Shown here piece after piece: positions 1 through 7,301 of a stretch of DNA of 64,000 nucleotides. How positions within the stretch are numbered: position 1 is the stretch's first letter; every line of letters starts with the position of its first letter. The stretch is from Halococcus salsus (GTDB taxonomy: Archaea > Halobacteriota > Halobacteria > Halobacteriales > Halococcaceae): contig NZ_JAAAJC010000003.1 in the NCBI RefSeq assembly GCF_009900715.1, positions 1 to 64,000 on the forward strand. The letters run 5' to 3'. The notes beneath the pieces are model-generated. The model saw only the letters and a program-made list of their open reading frames with translations. It made no database searches and was not told the DNA's origin. The position numbers and the translations under genes are program-made.

Positions 1-988
1 TGTGCCCCATCTCGATGCGCACCCCGCGGTAGTTGAGCGCCTCGTACGGGTTCGGCGCTTCACTGGCATCGGCGTCCACCTCCAGACTGGCCCCGTCGAT
101 GTAGCTGTTCTCGCTCCCCAACCGTATCTGATTGTTGTCGTTGTTCCGATAGACCCCGCCTTCGTACTGGACCACGCCGTAGGTTCGGCTGGTGTAACAG
201 CCGTTCGAGCCGAACTCCTCGATGTGACAGTCACGAAAGGTGATCGTGCCGTAGGTTCCGATACCGACCCAGATACCGCTCCGGCCGTTACCGGCGTTGT
301 AGGTACCCATCAACCCGTGGTTGTTCGCCCGGAGGTTCGTCACCAGTCCCGTCCCGCTCTCCGAGCGAACGATCGGGTAGAAGAAGTCGTGGACCCGCGG
401 GTTGCCTTTGTCCGGCCCAACGCCCGGTGAGTAGCCCGGTTCCCCTTTCGGGATCGAATCCCTGTGTATCCCCGCTCCGATCAGTTCGACGTCGTGAACC
501 CGGATGTCGTCGTCACCCGCGATGTGGAGCGCGGGCGTCGCCCCGTCGGCCCGTTGGTCGATGTCGATACCCTCGAACAGCACCCCTTCGCCCCGGTCCA
601 CCACCAGGACCTTCTCGTTGAAGTCCTCCGGAACCGTAAAGCGTGCGTCGCCGACCCCCAGAAATCCCACGTTAGTGAGACCGAGGACCGCGTTCTTCTC
701 GGTGATCTTGTACTCGCCGGCCGGGAACTTGAGCAGGGTGTAATCGTCGGCCGCCGCGGTGATCTGGTCGTCGCAGGGTTCGTTCCCCGTCGGGTCACAC
801 CCTGCATCTTCGACCATGTTCACCGTCCGATTGAACTGGATCCCGCGACGCGTGAACGCCGCGCTCGCCGGCCCCGACAGCAGTCCCGCCGACCCCGCCG
901 CTACCCCCGCGAGTTTCAAGTACGAACGCCGGTTCACCGATAGCTGCGCTCCCCCTCCCCGTGATTCCCCATCACTCCGTGGCATCAT
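1..988 (-). CDS. Secreted Tat-dependent right-handed beta-helix protein (3' end cut by window edge)
   Basis: The start is ATG at 988; a second in-frame ATG lies at 985. The N-terminus holds a twin-arginine motif (NRRSYLKLAGVA) followed by a hydrophobic stretch ending in an AxA-like site, so the folded protein is probably exported by Tat. The rest reads as short glycine- and asparagine-rich turns (for example FRDCHIEEFGSNG and NNDNNQIRLGSENS), typical of right-handed parallel beta-helix proteins such as pectate-lyase-like or glycan-binding surface proteins. An early DAG-CDPTG segment resembles the start of pectate lyase superfamily folds. The reading frame is still open at base 1, so the C-terminus is missing. 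Substrate unknown. The AT-rich stretch 990-1040 is the probable promoter region. Confidence 0.8.
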   Translation of the reverse strand, partial: MMPRSDGESRGGGAQLSVNRRSYLKLAGVAAGSAGLLSGPASAAFTRRGIQFNRTVNMVEDAGCDPTGNEPCDDQITAAADDYTLLKFPAGEYKITEKNAVLGLTNVGFLGVGDARFTVPEDFNEKVLVVDRGEGVLFEGIDIDQRADGATPALHIAGDDDIRVHDVELIGAGIHRDSIPKGEPGYSPGVGPDKGNPRVHDFFYPIVRSESGTGLVTNLRANNHGLMGTYNAGNGRSGIWVGIGTYGTITFRDCHIEEFGSNGCYTSRTYGVVQYEGGVYRNNDNNQIRLGSENSYIDGASLEVDADASEAPNPYEALNYRGVRIEMGH

Positions 989-1250
989 CAGATAAAGAAA
1001 CTCGCACCGTAAAAAATGTTTTTCAAGATCAGTACCATAATGGAACCATTCGTCGATCGTCGTTGTGTCGAGTCACCTCGTTCTGAAACCATCGGCGCTC
1101 GGGTCGCGAAAGCGGGTGATAGCGGCCGATAGCGGTCGATAGTGCGTGGAACGGTCGGTGAACCGAACCGCTCATGAGGATCCGTTGGCGAACCCGAACG
1201 ATGGACGGAGCACCCGGGGCGGTGGTTCGCCGTCCGGATGGTGGGGAGCG

Positions 1251-2870
1251 ATGAACACCTGGCAGCGTCGGGCGCTCTACTCGGCGGTCTCGCTCGGCCT
1301 CCTGATCCTCGGCTACGCGGTGGTCTACGACTACGGGATGACGACGTTCGAGGGCGAACCGACGACGTTCCTCCACGCCCTGCAGGTCGTCGTGGAGACG
1401 TTCACCACGACGGGCTTCGGCTCCGATGCGGGCTGGACCAGCCCCGCGATGAACGTCATCGTGATCGTGATGGACCTCACGGGGGTCGCACTGATCTTCC
1501 TCGCGCTCCCGGCGATCGTCTTCCCGCTGCTCGAAGAGACCTTCTCGACGAGCGCACCGACCCGTGCCGACCTCGACGACCACGTCGTCGTCTGTGAGTA
1601 CACCCCGCGCGGCGAGACCCTCATCGAGGAACTCGAACGGCGGGAGATCCCGTACGTGGTGGTCGAATCCGACCGCGACCGCGCCGACGACCTCCACGAG
1701 GACGGGGTGAGCGTGGTCTACGGCGACCCCGAATCCGAGACGACCCTGGAGCGGGTGAACCTGGATGCTGCACGGGCACTGGTGGCCGATTCGATCGACG
1801 AGGCAAACGCTTCGATCGCGCTCGCGGCGGGCGAGAGCGGGACCCGTATCATCGCGTTCGTCGAGGACACCGATGCCGCCGACTATCTCACCTACGCGGG
1901 CGCGGACGACGTGTTCTCGCCGCGGCGGCTCGTCGGCGAGAGCCTCGCGGACAAGGTCACGACGGCGGTCTCGCCGGAGCTTCGCGACGCGGTCGAGATC
2001 AGCGACGAGTTCGAGGTGGCCGAACTCACGATCCGACCGGGGAGCGACCTCGCGGGCGTCACGATCGCCGAGAGCCGGATCACCGAACGCACCGGGGCGC
2101 ACGTCATCGGAGCCTGGCTCCGCGGGGCGTTCGTCAGCCCGCCGGGGCCCGACACCCGCCTCGACGAGCACTCCTTGCTGCTCGTGGCCGGTCAGGAGGA
2201 ACAGCTCGAAGCCCTCAAGCGGATGACGACGGCCGAAACCAGACCCTACCGGCGCGGAAACGTCGTCATCGCGGGGCGCGGCGAAGTCGGGTCGACGGTC
2301 GACGCGGCGATCGCGGCCGACGGGCTGGAGTCGGTCGTGGTCGACCTCGCCGACAAACCCGGCGTGGACATCGTGGGCGACGCCACCGAGGAGGCCGTGC
2401 TGAAGACCGCGGGCCTCGACGACGCGCTCGCGGTGGTGCTCGCGCTCCCGGACGACACGCAGACCGTCTTCGCGGCGCTCGTCATCCGGGAGCTCTACCC
2501 CGACATCGAGATCCTGGCGCGGGCGAAGGAGACCGAGAGCGTCCGGAAACTCTACCGCGCCGGCGCGGACTACGTGCTCGCGCTCGCCACCGTGAGCGGC
2601 CGGATGCTGGCCTCGACGATCCTCGACGAGGACGTCATGGACTTCGACAGCCAGATCGAGGTGCTCCAAACTCGGTGTCCGAACCTCGCCGGCCGGACCC
2701 TCGCGGAGGCCGACGTCCGTGCCCGAACCGGCTGTACCGTCGTCGCGGTCGAGCGCGACGGCGACGTGTTCACGGATATTGGTGCCGACTTCGAACTCCG
2801 TCAGGACGACGAGGTGATCGTGGTCGGGACCGACGAGGACGTCAACCGCTTCACCGCGTTGGCCGAGTGA
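1251..2870 (+). CDS. Potassium channel family protein with two TrkA (RCK) modules
   Basis: Membrane ion channel with cytosolic ligand-gating domains, 539 aa from ATG 1251. Residues 8-25 form TM1, residues 52-57 (TTTGFG) match a K+ selectivity-filter pore loop, and a second TM follows near residues 68-93. After these come two TrkA-N/TrkA-C pairs. The first starts at DDHVVVCEYTPRGE, and the second carries a clear Rossmann loop (NVVIAGRGEVGS) followed by a C-terminal TrkA-C domain ending EVIVVGTDEDV. An in-frame GTG at 1146 would add 35 hydrophilic residues. I prefer 1251 because the hydrophobic segment begins right after it and GGTGGGGAG lies just upstream. Two-TM channels with tandem RCK domains gate K+ flux in response to nucleotides or ions, fitting a salt-in halophile. 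Confidence 0.85.
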   Translation: MNTWQRRALYSAVSLGLLILGYAVVYDYGMTTFEGEPTTFLHALQVVVETFTTTGFGSDAGWTSPAMNVIVIVMDLTGVALIFLALPAIVFPLLEETFSTSAPTRADLDDHVVVCEYTPRGETLIEELERREIPYVVVESDRDRADDLHEDGVSVVYGDPESETTLERVNLDAARALVADSIDEANASIALAAGESGTRIIAFVEDTDAADYLTYAGADDVFSPRRLVGESLADKVTTAVSPELRDAVEISDEFEVAELTIRPGSDLAGVTIAESRITERTGAHVIGAWLRGAFVSPPGPDTRLDEHSLLLVAGQEEQLEALKRMTTAETRPYRRGNVVIAGRGEVGSTVDAAIAADGLESVVVDLADKPGVDIVGDATEEAVLKTAGLDDALAVVLALPDDTQTVFAALVIRELYPDIEILARAKETESVRKLYRAGADYVLALATVSGRMLASTILDEDVMDFDSQIEVLQTRCPNLAGRTLAEADVRARTGCTVVAVERDGDVFTDIGADFELRQDDEVIVVGTDEDVNRFTALAE

Positions 2871-2917
2871 GAAGTATCGGCCACAAAACATATGCCGGCG
2901 GTCGGGCGAGGCATGCT

Positions 2918-3799
2918 ATGCCCTCCCGCACTCGCACGGTAGCGACGGTCGTGATGCTCTGTATGGTCGTTCTCGCGGGCTGTAGCGGGTCGGGAGGTGC
3001 TGGCGGAGACCAGGCGAGCGGTGCGAGCGGTGGGGGCGGGAACGCGAACGCCGGGATGGGTGGCGGGGGTGCCAGCGCCGGCGGCGGTGGAGCGGGCGAG
3101 GCCCAGCGCGCGCGCCAAGCCCCACAGGCGGTCATCAAGACCGGCCGCGTCCAGCTCGGGGTCGAGAACTTCAGCGCGGCCCAGCGGAACCTGACGCGGG
3201 CGACTCGGGCGGCGGGTGGCTACGTCAGCGCGTCGAGCGAGAGCACCTACACCGAATCCGGCGAGAACGTCACCCGCGGCGAGCTCGTGCTCCGCGTTCC
3301 CAGTCGAACCTTCTCGACGTTGTTCTCGCAGGTCAAGGCGGTCGGCACGGTGGAGAACGCGAACAGCAACAGTACCGACGTCTCCGGAAAGCTGATCGAC
3401 CTCCGAGCCCGGCTCAACAATTCGCGCGCCCAGCGCGACCGGCTCCGCGCGCTCTACGACAACGCCAGCGACACCGAGGCGACCCTCGCGGTCCAGAAGC
3501 GCCTCTCGGCTGTGCAGTCGCGGATCGAGCGTCTCGAAGGCCGACTGGCCTCGCTGAACGACCGGGTCGCCTACTCGACGATCACGGTGACGTACGCCGA
3601 ATCCAGCCCGAGCGCACCCCCAGAGCAGTGGTACGACGTCGGCGTGGGCAGCGCGCTTGTCTCGTCGATGGAGGGCGTGGTCACCGCGATCCGGGCGATC
3701 GTCGTCGGGCTCGCGTACGCCGCGCCGTACCTCGTGGTCTTCGGGGTCCCCCTCGCGCTGGTCGGCTACCTCGTCCACCGCCGTCGAAGCGCACCCTGA
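2918..3799 (+). CDS. DUF4349 domain lipoprotein
   Basis: 293-aa predicted lipoprotein. ATG 2918 is followed by a signal sequence with lipobox LAGC, then a Gly/Ser/Ala-rich linker and a folded domain that reads as DUF4349: a VIKTGRVQL-like opening, a long central coiled coil (about residues 165-215, rich in R, L and E), and YSTITVTY near the end. A single C-terminal TM (AAPYLVVFGVPLALVGYLV) is followed by basic residues (HRRR). Anchored at both ends, it probably acts at the outer face of the membrane. DUF4349 has no established biochemical role. It lies 47 bp downstream of the ion channel on the same strand and may be cotranscribed. Confidence 0.85.
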   Translation: MPSRTRTVATVVMLCMVVLAGCSGSGGAGGDQASGASGGGGNANAGMGGGGASAGGGGAGEAQRARQAPQAVIKTGRVQLGVENFSAAQRNLTRATRAAGGYVSASSESTYTESGENVTRGELVLRVPSRTFSTLFSQVKAVGTVENANSNSTDVSGKLIDLRARLNNSRAQRDRLRALYDNASDTEATLAVQKRLSAVQSRIERLEGRLASLNDRVAYSTITVTYAESSPSAPPEQWYDVGVGSALVSSMEGVVTAIRAIVVGLAYAAPYLVVFGVPLALVGYLVHRRRSAP

Positions 3800-3838
3800 C
3801 CGGCACGGGTTTTTGGCCCGGGACGGTCAACGGCGAGT

Positions 3839-4333
3839 ATGAACTTCGACGTCGTCCAGGGTGACATCGCGGCCCAGCAGGCCGACGCGCTCGTCAACGC
3901 CGCCAACACGGGGCTGGCGATGGGGTCGGGCGTCGCGGGCGCGCTCCGGCGCGGGGCCGGTCCGGGCATCGACGACGAGGCGGTCTCGAAGGGACCAGTT
4001 GATCTCGGCGAGGTGGCGGTCACCGACGCCTACGACCTCGACGCCGAGTGGGTGATCCACGCCGCCGCGATGCCGCAAGGCGGGCGCGCGACCGCCGAGA
4101 GCATCCGTGAGGCGACCCGGACCAGCCTCGAACGCGCCGACGAACTCGGATGTACGTCGCTCGTGCTCCCGGCGCTCGGCTGTGGGATCGCGGGGTTCGA
4201 CCTCCGCGAGGGAGCACGGATCATCGGCGAGGTGATCGCCGAGTACGAATCCACGTCGCTCGCCGACGTCCGGCTGATCGGCTACGACGAGGACGAGGTC
4301 GCGACTATCCGCGAGGCCACGCGCGAGAACTGA
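3839..4333 (+). CDS. Macro domain (ADP-ribose-binding) protein
   Basis: Single-domain 164-aa cytosolic protein matching the macro (Appr-1''-P-processing) fold. It opens MNFDVVQGDIAAQQADALVNAAN, carries the loop MGSGVAGALRRGAG and the second substrate loop PALGCGIAGFDL. These conserved NAAN and GxGVA(G/A)xx elements bind ADP-ribose. Family members remove ADP-ribose or O-acetyl groups or sense these metabolites; the sequence alone does not decide which. ATG 3839 lies 40 bp after the DUF4349 gene. No partner such as an ADP-ribosyltransferase is visible nearby. Confidence 0.9.
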   Translation: MNFDVVQGDIAAQQADALVNAANTGLAMGSGVAGALRRGAGPGIDDEAVSKGPVDLGEVAVTDAYDLDAEWVIHAAAMPQGGRATAESIREATRTSLERADELGCTSLVLPALGCGIAGFDLREGARIIGEVIAEYESTSLADVRLIGYDEDEVATIREATREN

Positions 4334-4370
4334 CGAACCGGATCGGTGGGCCGAGCGGAGCCGTGACCGG

Positions 4371-5123
4371 TCACTCGACCTCGACTGCGAGACCGTCGCG
4401 GGCGAACCTGACGTCGCCCTCGTAGTGCGCCCCGATGGACTCCAACATTTCCTCGTGGCGGCCCTCGGTGTGGGGGTAGAGATGGGTGAGGTAGACCCGC
4501 CCGACCTCGACCCCCGATCCGGCGAGCGTCTCGCCCAGCTGGTTCGGCGTGGGGTGATTCGAGACGTCGACGTCGTCGGGGAACGAGCAGTCGTGGGCCA
4601 GCACGGCCGAGCCGTCGGCGAAATTCATGAGGTTCGTGAAAGCCTCGCTGTCGGCGCTGAAGGTGAACGCCGGCCCGTCGTCGTGGGTGAAGCGGTAGGC
4701 GAGACAGTACATCGAGTGACGAGTCTCGCGGGCGTCGACGTCGAACCCCGCGAGCGAGAACGACTCCGCGACGACCTCGCGAACCCGGAGGTCGATCCGG
4801 CCGTCGAGGTACTCGTGGACGTCGAGGAGGCCGTCGATCAGCTCTTTCGTGCCCTGCGGCCCGACGATTTCGAGATGCTCCGCGCCCGCGAGCCACCGGG
4901 CCTTCACCAGCGGGAGGAGGTCCGCGACGTGGTCGAGGTGGTGGTGGGTCAGGAGGACCGTCGAGACGCCCTCGTACCCCGTCTCGGTTCGCGCGAGCGC
5001 GTTGAGCACGCCGCTGCCGCAGTCGACGAGGAGCGAATCGTCGTCGGCATCGAGGAGGAGTCCGGTCTGGGATCGCCGGCCGCTCGGCATCGCGGCTCCC
5101 GTCCCGAGGAAGGTTACGCGCAT
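4371..5123 (-). CDS. MBL-fold metallo-hydrolase (RNase Z-like group)
   Basis: 250-aa metallo-beta-lactamase-fold protein. It opens MRVTFLGTGAAMPSGRRSQ, as in RNase Z and related hydrolases, and contains the zinc signature HHHLDH in TVLLTHHHLDHVADLLPL, a later Asp ligand in FTFSADSEAF, and HLYPH near the end. The start was set at ATG 5123 because it directly precedes the family's conserved beta-strand; the open frame extends upstream without conserved sequence. Shorter than tRNase Z proteins with an exosite arm and with no obvious tRNA-binding arm, so a general phosphodiesterase or hydrolase is as likely as tRNA 3' processing. It converges with the macrodomain gene. Confidence 0.8.
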   Translation of the reverse strand: MRVTFLGTGAAMPSGRRSQTGLLLDADDDSLLVDCGSGVLNALARTETGYEGVSTVLLTHHHLDHVADLLPLVKARWLAGAEHLEIVGPQGTKELIDGLLDVHEYLDGRIDLRVREVVAESFSLAGFDVDARETRHSMYCLAYRFTHDDGPAFTFSADSEAFTNLMNFADGSAVLAHDCSFPDDVDVSNHPTPNQLGETLAGSGVEVGRVYLTHLYPHTEGRHEEMLESIGAHYEGDVRFARDGLAVEVE

Positions 5124-5215
5124 GACGAATCGGGGGACGGGGCGGGCAAAAGCGTTGCTCGCCGGCGTCGTGCTCAAGCCGAAGGCTCATGGGCCTCAGT
5201 CGTGCACAACGGGCA

Positions 5216-6607
5216 ATGACAGCCGCCGAGGGCGAACGCCGGGGTTTCTTCGCGTACTACCGCGAGTACGCCAAATCGGGTGTTCACGCGGCGAGCGCGG
5301 CAGCGCTGACGGCACTGATCGGGATCGCGAGTTTCACGGGCATTCGGTGGTTCGTTCTGGTCGCGATCGCGGTCTACGTTCTCCCGCCGGTGTTCCTCTA
5401 TTCCACCGGCGAGGGCGAGCGGGTGCCGTCGGTCGTCGGCGAAGGCGGTGAGTCCAGCGATGGACGGGGTTCGGGACGTGGTACGGGAGATGGAAGCGGC
5501 GACCCGCGTGCCGACACTGTCGAGTCCAGTGTTTCACAGCGAGAACAGAGGCTGGACGGCGACGACCACGACCGGGAAACGGAAGCGGACGTCGGCTCCA
5601 GCGACGTGGGACCGGCGGCGACGGCCGGACCGACGAACGAACGCGGATCCGAGACCACGGGAACCGACGACGAGCCGGAATCGGAGTCGGAGGACAAGGA
5701 CGAACCGACCGACGAAGACGAAACGGCTCCCGACGTCGAGCCCGGCTGGAAGACGGCGAACGCACCGACCGAGGAGTCGTTGCTCGACGTGGTCGCGACC
5801 GCCGACGGCGCGTACGCGGTCGGGGAGAACGGGGTCGTCCTCACTCGGGAGGACGACGGCTGGGCGGTCGCGGTCGAGGGGGGTCCGACGGCGAACGGAA
5901 ACCCGCTCCGGGGCGTCGATGCGACCGCCGACGGCGGGGCGGTCTGGTTCGCGGGCGACAGTGGCGTGCTCGGGCGCTACAGGGATGGCGAACTCACCGA
6001 CCACTCCGCACCGAAGGACCGGACGAGCACCTGGACCGACGTCGCGGTCACAGGGACGGCGGGCGACGAACGGATCCACCTCGTGAACGGCTCCGGCGAA
6101 CTCCTCCGGGGGCGATACGACGACGGCCGCGTCTCGTGGGGCGAGGTCGAAAAACCCGGCAGCGGGTCGAGCATCTCGGCCGTCTCGTTCGTGGACGACG
6201 ACCGCGGCTACCTCTGCGATACCAGCCAGGGCGTCTACGGGACCACCGACGGCGGCGAAAGCTACGAGCGGATCGGCATCGACGACGCGAACGCCGCCTT
6301 CACCGGGGTCGACGCGGCCGGGTCGATGGTCGTCGTGTCGTGCGACGACGGTGCGGTGTTCCGGTACGACGGTTCGGTCTGGACGCGGCTGCGGGCTGCC
6401 GAGACGGAGCTCTCGGCGATCGACCTCGCTGGCGAATCGGGGCTCGCGGCGGGCGACGCCGGGACGGTCGTCGAACTCGTGGACGGAGGTTGGGAGACGG
6501 TCGAGGCTCCGGTCGATGCCGACCTGTCTGGGGTCACCATCGGGCAGAGCGGGTCGGACGGGTCGGATATCGCCGTCGGGACGGACGGGACGATCATCGA
6601 ACGGTAA
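5216..6607 (+). CDS. Membrane-anchored beta-propeller-like protein with acidic linker
   Basis: 463-aa protein in three parts. The N-terminus has two closely spaced hydrophobic helices (around ASAAALTALIGIASF and WFVLVAIAVYVLPPVFLY). A roughly 110-residue Asp/Glu/Ser/Gly-rich linker follows. The C-terminal 270 residues contain repeated blades of the type DVVATADGAYAVGENGVVL, VWFAGDSGVLGRY and SGLAAGDAGTVVELV. Such [AG]-x-G-D-x-G-x-[VL] repeats are typical of BNR/YCF48-like beta-propellers, so the domain probably binds a partner or ligand. ATG 5216 was chosen because it directly precedes the basic, hydrophilic start of the membrane anchor; ATG 5189 is in frame and possible. No enzyme motif was seen. 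It diverges from the MBL gene, with about 90 bp between them. Confidence 0.75.
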   Translation: MTAAEGERRGFFAYYREYAKSGVHAASAAALTALIGIASFTGIRWFVLVAIAVYVLPPVFLYSTGEGERVPSVVGEGGESSDGRGSGRGTGDGSGDPRADTVESSVSQREQRLDGDDHDRETEADVGSSDVGPAATAGPTNERGSETTGTDDEPESESEDKDEPTDEDETAPDVEPGWKTANAPTEESLLDVVATADGAYAVGENGVVLTREDDGWAVAVEGGPTANGNPLRGVDATADGGAVWFAGDSGVLGRYRDGELTDHSAPKDRTSTWTDVAVTGTAGDERIHLVNGSGELLRGRYDDGRVSWGEVEKPGSGSSISAVSFVDDDRGYLCDTSQGVYGTTDGGESYERIGIDDANAAFTGVDAAGSMVVVSCDDGAVFRYDGSVWTRLRAAETELSAIDLAGESGLAAGDAGTVVELVDGGWETVEAPVDADLSGVTIGQSGSDGSDIAVGTDGTIIER

Positions 6608-6736
6608 CGAGACGGTTCGGGGTCGGACGAGGAACTGTTCGGTCGTCACGCCGGAACGCGTACACCCTCGTGGGGAACCACCGACGCGAAAACGGCGAGG
6701 TCGCACCCTCTCCTTCGTTTCGGACGGTGCGCCGGG

Positions 6737-7006
6737 TCAGTTCTCGTCGGCGTCGCCCGACGTGGCGGAGCTGACGAACGGCCGAAGGAGCGCGTAGACC
6801 GAGTGGAGAGCGACGAGCACGGCGACGAGCGAGACCCCCGAAGCGACGACCACGACGACGGCTTCCTGCTCTTCGGCCGTCGCGATCCCCTGTGCGGCGA
6901 GCGCGATACCACCGGATCCGAGGAGGACGAGGAGCCGTTTGGCCGCCGAGAGCGCGCTGATCCACTGGCGGAGGTCACGGACCGTCCCGAAGCGCTCGCT
7001 ACGCAT
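6737..7006 (-). CDS. Small two-TM membrane protein
   Basis: 89-aa hypothetical protein. The first part is basic and amphipathic (MRSERFGTVRDLRQW, then SAAKRLLVLLGSGGIAL). Two hydrophobic segments follow, the clearer being AVVVVVASGVSLVAVLVALHS, and the tail is acidic (SATSGDADEN). Hydropathy and third-position GC fit a real halobacterial membrane protein. No family recognised. It stands alone between the propeller protein and the helicase gene. A 61-codon frame ending at 6999 overlaps its start by 8 bp and was not accepted as a gene. Confidence 0.6.
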   Translation of the reverse strand: MRSERFGTVRDLRQWISALSAAKRLLVLLGSGGIALAAQGIATAEEQEAVVVVVASGVSLVAVLVALHSVYALLRPFVSSATSGDADEN

Positions 7007-7301
7007 CCGTCTGGTCAGCTCCCCGGTACTGATCGACGAACCCGTCGGACCTCGTGGTCGCCACCATCGCCGATAAGTCAGTCACTCGTAACTCCACGCC
7101 AGCAGTGTGCTCCCCGCATTCGTCACGCGTTCCTCCGTCCCGAGGTGGTGGGAGCGAGTTGTCCACCCGTTCGAGCGAGAACACGGTCGTGTCGTCGCAT
7201 GTCGAGCGTTCGTTTTCCGGCGGTCCGTTTAAAGGTGATCCCGTCGGGGAGGGTCGTACGATAGTTACGCCGAGTTGGTTGGTCGTATACCCTTGTGCGG
7301 G

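Noticed and set aside
1029-2891. Long open frame antisense to the ion channel gene
   Set aside because: Composition is the typical Arg/Asp/Val/Gly mirror of GC-rich coding DNA; the plus strand carries clear TrkA domains.
6999-7184. 61-codon frame upstream of the small membrane protein, with a TTTAAA box about 45 bp before it
   Set aside because: Codon bias is weak and the product resembles nothing. The 8-bp overlap with the next gene is suggestive but not enough.
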